Assembly: GCF_000312665.1 (NCBI RefSeq)
Contig: NZ_HF536772.1
Coordinates: 622,798 to 686,797, forward strand
Direction of reading: 5' to 3'
DNA: 64,000 nucleotides
DNA from: Rhizobium mesoamericanum STM3625
GTDB lineage: Bacteria; Pseudomonadota; Alphaproteobacteria; Rhizobiales; Rhizobiaceae
Shown one piece after another: positions 58,748 through 64,000 of the stretch (the first letter of the stretch is position 1; every line of letters starts with the position of its first letter). The notes below the pieces were generated by a model. That model saw only the letters and a list, made by a program, of their open reading frames with translations, was not told where the DNA came from and searched no databases. The position numbers and the translations under genes are program-made.

Positions 58748-59476
58748 ATGACAGCGATCACCGATGCCTATTTTTCCAACCTGATCGACCGACTTCAGAC
58801 CTTGAAGGCGGAACTCGCCGGACCGATGACCCTGGCAGCCAATGCAATTCTGCAAGCTGCTCGCAATGACAAGCGGGTCTATGTCTTCGGAACAGGACAC
58901 TCTCACATGCTGGCGGAGGAGGTCCACTATCGGGCAGGCGGCCTTGCTTTTACTGTTCCGGTTCTCGTCGGCTCCGCAATGCTCCACGAGGGCGCGGTGA
59001 TCAGCTCCGTCTACGAGCGCACGGACGGATTGGTGCGGCCGGTATTGGAGCGCTATGGCATGCAGCCGGGTGACGTCATCATCATCGCATCGAACTCCGG
59101 TGTGAATGCAGCGCCGATCGAGGCTGCCGATTACGGCCGCGAGATCGGCGCCAAGGTGATCGCACTCACCTCGGTCTCCTACTCGAGTGCGGTTGCGAAC
59201 GGCCGGCGCCGACTTGCGGACATCGCCGACATCGTCTTAGATAACGGCCTACCACCCGGCGATGCGGTGATCGAGCTCCCGGGTACGGAACTGAAGGTTG
59301 GTCCGGTTTCTACCGCTATCGGTGCAACGATCCTCAACGCCATTCTCGCTGAAGTGGCGTCAGTACTATCCAAGGACGGCGATGCACCGATTTATCTCAG
59401 TGCCAATATGCCCGGAGCTGCCGCGGTCAACCAGCGACTGGTCAAGAAGTATCGGCCGCGCAATCCTCATCTCTAA
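58748..59476 (+). CDS. SIS-domain sugar-phosphate protein (UPF0309-like)
   Basis: A 242-residue single SIS domain: [23 protein letters not shown] and [37 protein letters not shown]. Such proteins are relatives of MurQ and phosphosugar isomerases. It is the last gene of the operon, 14 bases after nagA, so it probably acts on an amino-sugar phosphate, perhaps an etherase or regulator. Exact reaction unknown. Confidence 0.82.
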   Translation: MTAITDAYFSNLIDRLQTLKAELAGPMTLAANAILQAARNDKRVYVFGTGHSHMLAEEVHYRAGGLAFTVPVLVGSAMLHEGAVISSVYERTDGLVRPVLERYGMQPGDVIIIASNSGVNAAPIEAADYGREIGAKVIALTSVSYSSAVANGRRRLADIADIVLDNGLPPGDAVIELPGTELKVGPVSTAIGATILNAILAEVASVLSKDGDAPIYLSANMPGAAAVNQRLVKKYRPRNPHL

Positions 59477-59612
59477 GAGAGCGACCCATTGTCAATGCCA
59501 CACCGACAGTCGGTCGCCAAAGTTCAATCTTCCGCACCGAAAGGGTCAGGCGCATATTCCTGTCAAGAACGCCGCGAGGCCAGCTCCCGCGGGCTTGGAA
59601 AGGAACGGTCCA

Positions 59613-59774
59613 ATGACCCAGATCATCTTAAATTCAGTCATCGCCATCCTAATTGCGACTGCCTTCGTGACAACGACCGCCGCCGCTCTTCGTGGCGAGA
59701 ACCGCGCTATGCAGAAGGTGCCGGTCAGGGCTAAAGCCAGGCGCCACCCAATGGGCGAAAAGACAACCAAATAA
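59613..59774 (+). CDS. Small single-pass membrane protein (53 residues)
   Basis: MTQIILNSVIAILIATAFVT starts a hydrophobic segment (about 3-26), followed by a strongly basic tail (RAKARRHPMGEKTTK). The ATG is behind AGGAACGG. No family recognised. Probably N-out or anchored in the inner membrane with a cytoplasmic basic tail. Confidence 0.55.
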   Translation: MTQIILNSVIAILIATAFVTTTAAALRGENRAMQKVPVRAKARRHPMGEKTTK

Positions 59775-59849
59775 TTCCTCAAATCGGCCCCAATATCGAC
59801 ATCGGGTTGGATGACCAATGCGTCGTGGGGAAATTTGGAGTGCAGGGCA

Positions 59850-60002
59850 ATGACCAAAATTATCGGTGCAGCCGCATTGTTGACGATCGCCATGGCGGCC
59901 TATGCGGCATACTTGAATCCGTACGATACGCGCAGCCAGGAAGGCCGCTATTCGCAGCAGATCGAGAGCCACGATAACGGCCTTACTGCGTCCATCCGTT
60001 AA
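59850..60002 (+). CDS. Small membrane or exported protein (50 residues)
   Basis: MTKIIGAAALLTIAMAAYAA looks like a signal peptide or anchor; the rest (YLNPYDTRSQEGRYSQQIES) is polar. The ATG follows GGAGTGCAGGGCA. Its stop overlaps the end of phbB by four bases, tail to tail. No family recognised. Confidence 0.55.
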   Translation: MTKIIGAAALLTIAMAAYAAYLNPYDTRSQEGRYSQQIESHDNGLTASIR

Positions 60003-60724
60003 ACGAACAGCTGACCGCCATTGGCGCTAAGCGTCGATCCGGTAATGAAGCCTGCGTCGTCGGAAACTAGGAACACGACGCAGCGCGCCACCTCCTCAGG
60101 TTCGCCGAGACGACCAACCGGTATCTGCGGAATGATCCTTTCGTTCAGAACTTTCTCCGGAACCGCAAGAACCATTTCCGTCCCGATGTAGCCTGGGCAG
60201 ATCGCGTTCACGGTGATGTTCTTGGCAGCACCTTCCTGCGCAAGCGCCTTGGTGAAGCCGAGGTCGCCTGCCTTGGCAGCGGAATAGTTCGCCTGCCCCA
60301 TCTGGCCCTTCTGGCCGTTAATCGAGGATATGTTGACGATCCGCCCATAGCTCCGGTCGCGCATGCCGCCCCATACCTGGTGCGTCATGTTGAAGAGACC
60401 GGTGAGGTTGGTGTTGACGACCTCATGCCACTGCTGCGGCGTCATCTTGTGAAACATTGCATCCCGCGTGATGCCGGCGTTGTTGACGAGGACGTCAATC
60501 GAACCAAGCTCGGCTTCAACCTTCGCTATACCCTCGCCACATGATGCGTAGTCGGAGACATCCCATTTGAAGACGGGAATGCCTGTAGCGCCGTTAAAGG
60601 CGTTCGCCTTTTCATCGTTGCCCGCGTAGTTTGCGGCAACCGCATAGCCTGCATTCTTCAGTGCGACGGAAATTGCGGCGCCAATGCCTCGGGTACCACC
60701 AGTGACAACAGCCACTCTACTCAT
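59999..60724 (-). CDS. phbB: Acetoacetyl-CoA reductase PhbB
   Basis: A 241-residue short-chain dehydrogenase: NADPH site VVTGGTRGIGAAIS, catalytic Ser/Tyr/Lys in NISSINGQKGQMGQANYSAAKAG. It reduces acetoacetyl-CoA to (R)-3-hydroxybutyryl-CoA for PHB. Follows phbA in the same operon. Confidence 0.97.
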   Translation of the reverse strand: MSRVAVVTGGTRGIGAAISVALKNAGYAVAANYAGNDEKANAFNGATGIPVFKWDVSDYASCGEGIAKVEAELGSIDVLVNNAGITRDAMFHKMTPQQWHEVVNTNLTGLFNMTHQVWGGMRDRSYGRIVNISSINGQKGQMGQANYSAAKAGDLGFTKALAQEGAAKNITVNAICPGYIGTEMVLAVPEKVLNERIIPQIPVGRLGEPEEVARCVVFLVSDDAGFITGSTLSANGGQLFV

Positions 60725-60744
60725 ATTCCGCTCCCTTATTTGAA

Positions 60745-60766
60745 GGCCCCGCTATGCTGCGGGGCT
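60745..60766 (-). terminator. Intercistronic hairpin between phbA and phbB
   Basis: GCCCCGC and GCGGGGC arms around TATGCT with only two Ts after it on the minus strand. More likely an attenuator or mRNA-stability element than a full terminator. Confidence 0.5.
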
Positions 60767-60786
60767 CAGGTTATTGTTGGATTGCC

Positions 60787-61968
60787 TCAAAGAGCTTCAA
60801 AGCACATCGCAACGCCCATGCCGCCACCGATACACAGCGTCGCCAGCCCCTTCTTCGCGCCGCGGCGCTTCATCTCAAATAGGAGCGTGTTGAGCACGCG
60901 TGCGCCGGATGCACCGATCGGATGGCCGATTGCAATCGCGCCACCGTTGACGTTGACGATCGACGGATCCCAGCCAAGGTCCCTATTGACGGCACAAGCC
61001 TGTGCGGCAAAGGCTTCGTTCGCTTCGACTAGATCGAGATCACCGACGGACCACCCCGCCTTTTCCAACGCCTTCCGCGATGCCGGGATAGGACCCGTTC
61101 CCATGACCTGCGGATCAACCCCTGCGGTAGCCCAGGAAACGATGCGGACGAGCGGCTGGATGCCCCGGCGGGACGCCTCGGCTTCGGTCATCAGCACGGC
61201 TGCGGCAGCGCCATCATTGAGGCCGGAGGCATTCGCCGCGGTGACAGTGCCCTCCTTGTCGAAAGCCGGGCGCAATTTGGCCATCGAGTCCAAGGTCGCG
61301 CCGTGGCGGATGTATTCGTCGGCATCGACCGTCACATCCCCCTTTCGTGTCTGGATGACGAAAGGAATGATCTCGTCGGCAAAACGCCCGGCCTTCTGCG
61401 CGGCTTCCGCCTTGTTCTGTGATGCAACAGCAAACCGATCCTGCTCCTCACGGGAGAGCTGCCACTGGCGGGCAATGTTCTCCGCGGTGATGCCCATATG
61501 GTAGCCATAGAAGGCGTCTGTCAGACCATCCTTGATCATGGTGTCGACCATTTTCATGTCGCCCATTTTGACGCCGCTGCGTAAGTGCGCGGCATGCGGC
61601 GCCATCGACATCGACTCCTGGCCGCCGGCGACGATGATCTTCGCATCGCCAAGCGCAATCTGTTGCATGCCGAGCGCCACCGCGCGAAGGCCAGAACCGC
61701 AGAGCTGGTTGACACCCCACGCCGTTGCTTCCTTGGGTACGCCCGCTTTCATGGCCGCCTGGCGAGCCGGGTTCTGGCCCTCGCCAGCGGGAAGAACCTG
61801 TCCGAGAATGACCTCGTCGACTTCGCTGGCGTCGACACCCGCACGTTGTAGCGCGCCCTTGACTGCCGCTGCACCCAGTTCGTGGGCAGGGACGGTGGCG
61901 AAGGCCCCATTGAATGAGCCAACAGCAGTGCGGCCTGCACTAGCGATGACGATGGATGAACTCGACAT
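60787..61968 (-). CDS. phbA: Acetyl-CoA acetyltransferase PhbA
   Basis: A 393-residue thiolase condensing two acetyl-CoA. Nucleophile Cys90 in [14 protein letters not shown]; His in [16 protein letters not shown] and second Cys in TLCIGGGMG are intact. First gene of phbAB, divergent from the PHB regulator phaR. Confidence 0.97.
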   Translation of the reverse strand: MSSSSIVIASAGRTAVGSFNGAFATVPAHELGAAAVKGALQRAGVDASEVDEVILGQVLPAGEGQNPARQAAMKAGVPKEATAWGVNQLCGSGLRAVALGMQQIALGDAKIIVAGGQESMSMAPHAAHLRSGVKMGDMKMVDTMIKDGLTDAFYGYHMGITAENIARQWQLSREEQDRFAVASQNKAEAAQKAGRFADEIIPFVIQTRKGDVTVDADEYIRHGATLDSMAKLRPAFDKEGTVTAANASGLNDGAAAAVLMTEAEASRRGIQPLVRIVSWATAGVDPQVMGTGPIPASRKALEKAGWSVGDLDLVEANEAFAAQACAVNRDLGWDPSIVNVNGGAIAIGHPIGASGARVLNTLLFEMKRRGAKKGLATLCIGGGMGVAMCFEAL

Positions 61969-62203
61969 TACGATCTCCTCGTTAACTCAACCAGCTTAGA
62001 GGAAACTGACAAAGCTTCCCCGTCAAGTCAAACGACAAGAATGCGCCAAACAATTTTAGGGACTGCTTACATTGAGACAAATTATCTCTGCCCTAAAAGG
62101 GGTTGCCGCATCGCACAAAGAGATTGTCACTGGGCTTCGTTTGCGTCTACATTCCTAGGTGGAGGAATTTCCATAATAATCAGACGGGCTTTGGGAGACT
62201 GAT

Positions 62204-62776
62204 ATGGCGAAGAATGACGGGCAGATCGTAATCAAGAAATACGCCAATCGCCGCCTCTATAACACAGGCACCAGCACCTATGTGACGCTGGAAGATCTGG
62301 CGGAGATGGTGAAGAAGGGCGAGGATTTTACAGTCCAAGACGCGAAGAGCGGGGACGACATTACCCACTCTGTGCTGACGCAGATCATTTTCGAGCAGGA
62401 ATCAAAGACGGGCAACACACTGCTGCCGATCTCGTTCCTCCGCCAGCTGATTACCTACTACGGCGACCAGATGCAGATGGTCGTTCCGAGCTTCCTGGAA
62501 CATTCCATGCGTGCCTTTACCGAGCAGCAGGCACAGATGCGCGAACAGGTCACGCGTGCTTTCGGCGAAACGCCGATCGGCAAGAATCTGCAACTGCCGA
62601 TGCAGATGGTGGAAGATCAGGTGCGTCGCAATACCGAGATGTTCCAACAAGCCATGCAGATGTTCTCGCCGTTCATGACCCCGCCGGCCAAGGAAAGCCG
62701 CAAGGCGGAAGCAAAGGACATCGACGAGCTGAAGGAACAGCTGCGCGCGCTTCAGAACAAACTCGATAACCTTTAA
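62204..62776 (+). CDS. phaR: Polyhydroxyalkanoate synthesis repressor PhaR (AniA)
   Basis: A 190-residue regulator. The N-terminal DNA-binding domain IVIKKYANRRLYNTGTSTYVTLEDLAEMVKKGEDFTVQDAKSGDDIT is diagnostic, followed by the PHB accumulation domain (SFLRQLITYYGDQMQMVVPSFLEHSM). It senses PHB granules and represses phasin and related genes. The ATG follows GGGAG. The 235-base gap to phbA probably holds both promoters; I saw no definite site. Confidence 0.95.
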   Translation: MAKNDGQIVIKKYANRRLYNTGTSTYVTLEDLAEMVKKGEDFTVQDAKSGDDITHSVLTQIIFEQESKTGNTLLPISFLRQLITYYGDQMQMVVPSFLEHSMRAFTEQQAQMREQVTRAFGETPIGKNLQLPMQMVEDQVRRNTEMFQQAMQMFSPFMTPPAKESRKAEAKDIDELKEQLRALQNKLDNL

Positions 62777-62779
62777 GCT

Positions 62780-63184
62780 TCAGAGCCCAATCGATACATC
62801 GCGCCCGGCGGTGCGAATGAATACGACAAGGCCACCAACCACATCGATCAACGCAATCGTCATCAGGATAAAGAAAACCTGAGTGGCCGCATCCTGGACG
62901 AGGAGAAACTCGACCAGAAAGGCAATAAAGACGAGCATCGATAGCATGTGGTTGGTCAGGCTACCGTCATTGCGCGTCGCCTTCAGGATCTCGAAGAACA
63001 GGACACCGAGCGCGATGACGATGAAGAGGTCGCCTAGCGACATGCTCCACATAGCTCCCGAAATCATCGACAAAACGATGATGTCGTTCTGCAGGGAGGG
63101 AAGCCCGCTGCTGCCCATCAAGCCTAGCATCGACATATTGTAAAGAATGAACGGAATAATCATCAACGGCACAGCATTGACCAT
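62780..63184 (-). CDS. Four-helix membrane protein of unknown function
   Basis: A 134-residue protein with four hydrophobic segments (about 3-20, 43-63, 78-95 and 100-122), polar loops between and no known motif. The start MVNAVPLMIIPF at 63184 follows GGGGAG. It converges with phaR (stops three bases apart). Confidence 0.75.
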   Translation of the reverse strand: MVNAVPLMIIPFILYNMSMLGLMGSSGLPSLQNDIIVLSMISGAMWSMSLGDLFIVIALGVLFFEILKATRNDGSLTNHMLSMLVFIAFLVEFLLVQDAATQVFFILMTIALIDVVGGLVVFIRTAGRDVSIGL

Positions 63185-63269
63185 ATGGCGCAGCTCCCCC
63201 TCAGCCGGGGAACAGTGCCGCAAACTATCGCATCACTTCAAGATATCAGAAGAAGGTATTTGTCCCGGG

Positions 63270-63303
63270 GGCAAAAGCAAAAGGCCGGCACATGGCCGAC
63301 CTT
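63270..63303 (-). terminator. Intrinsic terminator of rpmF
   Basis: On the minus strand GGTCGGC-CATGT-GCCGGCC then TTTTGCTTTTG. Confidence 0.75.
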
Positions 63304-63333
63304 GCAAGTTTCGCTCAAGCAAGCGCGAAGGTA

Positions 63334-63519
63334 CTATGCGCTTTCCTTCGGCGTCAGAACCTGACGGCCGCGATACATACCGGTCTTCAGATCGATATGA
63401 TGCGGGCGACGCAGTTCGCCGGAGTTCTTGTCTTCAACGTAGGTCGGAGCCTTCAGTGCGTCTGCAGAGCGGCGCATACCGCGCTTGGACGGGCTCGTTT
63501 TTCTCTTCGGTACAGCCAT
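63334..63519 (-). CDS. rpmF: 50S ribosomal protein L32
   Basis: A 61-residue protein starting [21 protein letters not shown], the standard L32 N-terminus. The zinc-binding cysteines of some L32s are absent, as is usual in Rhizobiales. Confidence 0.98.
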
Positions 63520-63675
63520 TTCTCTTACTCCACTTCACGGGCAAACACATCCTACGGCCAGACTGGCGGCCGAAACGACGTATCGCGATTTCGGAAATTT
63601 TGCGCGCTTATACATGCCTTGAGGGTACTTGACCAGTCCCCAAGCTTATTTTTTGAGAATCATGCAGTTCAACGG

Positions 63676-64000
63676 TCAGACCTCGTCTTCCTCGACAATC
63701 CAGGGCTCGGATCGCGCCGCCTGTTCCCACTTTTTCCAGGCGGGATGCGCCTTAACGGCTGCAATATAACTGAGGGTGTCGCCGGCAGATACCAGATCGT
63801 ATACATCGAATCGACTGACAACTGGCGCGAACATTGCGTCGGCGCCGGAGAATGCACCGAACAGGAACGGCCCGCCGGAATGCGCGCGCAGGTCACGCCA
63901 GATCGTCTCGATGCGAGCGACATCTGCCATGACCCCATCTGCAAGTGGGACCTTGCCCTTCGGCCTGCGAATATTCATTGGGCAGGCGTTCCGCAGGGCT
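63676..64000 (-). CDS. Glutathione S-transferase family protein, C-terminal part (cut by right edge)
   Basis: The frame is open to the window edge and reads ALRNACPMNIRRPKG before VARIETIWRDL, with GPFLFGAFSGADAMFAPVVSRFDVY matching the GST C-terminal helical domain (FGxFSxADAMFAPV). The thioredoxin-like N-domain lies beyond the window. Confidence 0.85.
   Translation of the reverse strand, partial: ALRNACPMNIRRPKGKVPLADGVMADVARIETIWRDLRAHSGGPFLFGAFSGADAMFAPVVSRFDVYDLVSAGDTLSYIAAVKAHPAWKKWEQAARSEPWIVEEDEV

Overview
The window reads as chromosomal DNA of an alphaproteobacterium of the Rhizobiaceae, most like Sinorhizobium/Ensifer. This judgement is from gene content and order remembered from that group, not from a search. 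Supporting points are glnK-amtB with a sigma-54 type promoter next to ftsK, an RpoH2-type heat-shock sigma factor behind an EcfG (RpoE2) type promoter, a SAM-II riboswitch before metA, phbAB beside phaR, RirA- and Irr-like boxes before an iron transporter, DUF3309, and GC-rich codon use.

Layout. 1-7404: start of ftsK (cut by the left edge), amtB-glnK, tesB, a UbiH-type monooxygenase, and a minus-strand block of a Trm112-like protein, a LON N-domain protein, a thioredoxin-TPR protein and a ProX-type editing protein. 7553-9750: tRNA-Gly followed by a small accessory patch with a decayed DUF433/DUF5615 toxin-antitoxin-like pair, a DUF3597 gene and an imperfect direct repeat. 9855-14471: thiCOSGE behind a TPP riboswitch. 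14518-24396: a glycoamylase-family protein, the FbpABC iron transporter, and pipecolate/aminoadipate-semialdehyde oxidation genes (amaA, amaB) with a LysR regulator and a stand-alone Lrp ligand domain.

24433-30238 is the most unusual part: a five-gene minus-strand operon of carrier protein, acyl-CoA-dehydrogenase-like flavoprotein, amino acid:[carrier protein] ligase (a seryl-tRNA synthetase relative), DUF1839 and a GH2 beta-mannosidase-like protein. Its biochemical start is known from homologues but its product is not. 30502-33338 holds epmB-epmA divergent from efp, so the modifying enzymes sit beside their target. 33494-42212 carries small envelope proteins, a SUV3-like helicase, an S4 protein, FdxA, CarD, RpoH2 and an M48 lipoprotein. 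42487-46006 is thiBPQ behind a second TPP riboswitch.

46071-53363 holds an MFS pump with a divergent MarR regulator, thiamine pyrophosphokinase, an ABC-F protein, a DUF5666-like exported protein and an ABC half-transporter with a broken Walker A. 53485-55665 holds SAM-II-metA and galM; 55753-59476 an amino-sugar operon (GntR, SIS deaminase, nagA, second SIS). 59613-64000 holds two tiny membrane proteins, phbB, phbA, phaR, a membrane protein, rpmF and a GST cut by the right edge. Thiamine is a recurring theme: synthesis, uptake and the final pyrophosphokinase all lie within about 40 kb. No insertion sequence, prophage, rRNA or CRISPR array was seen.
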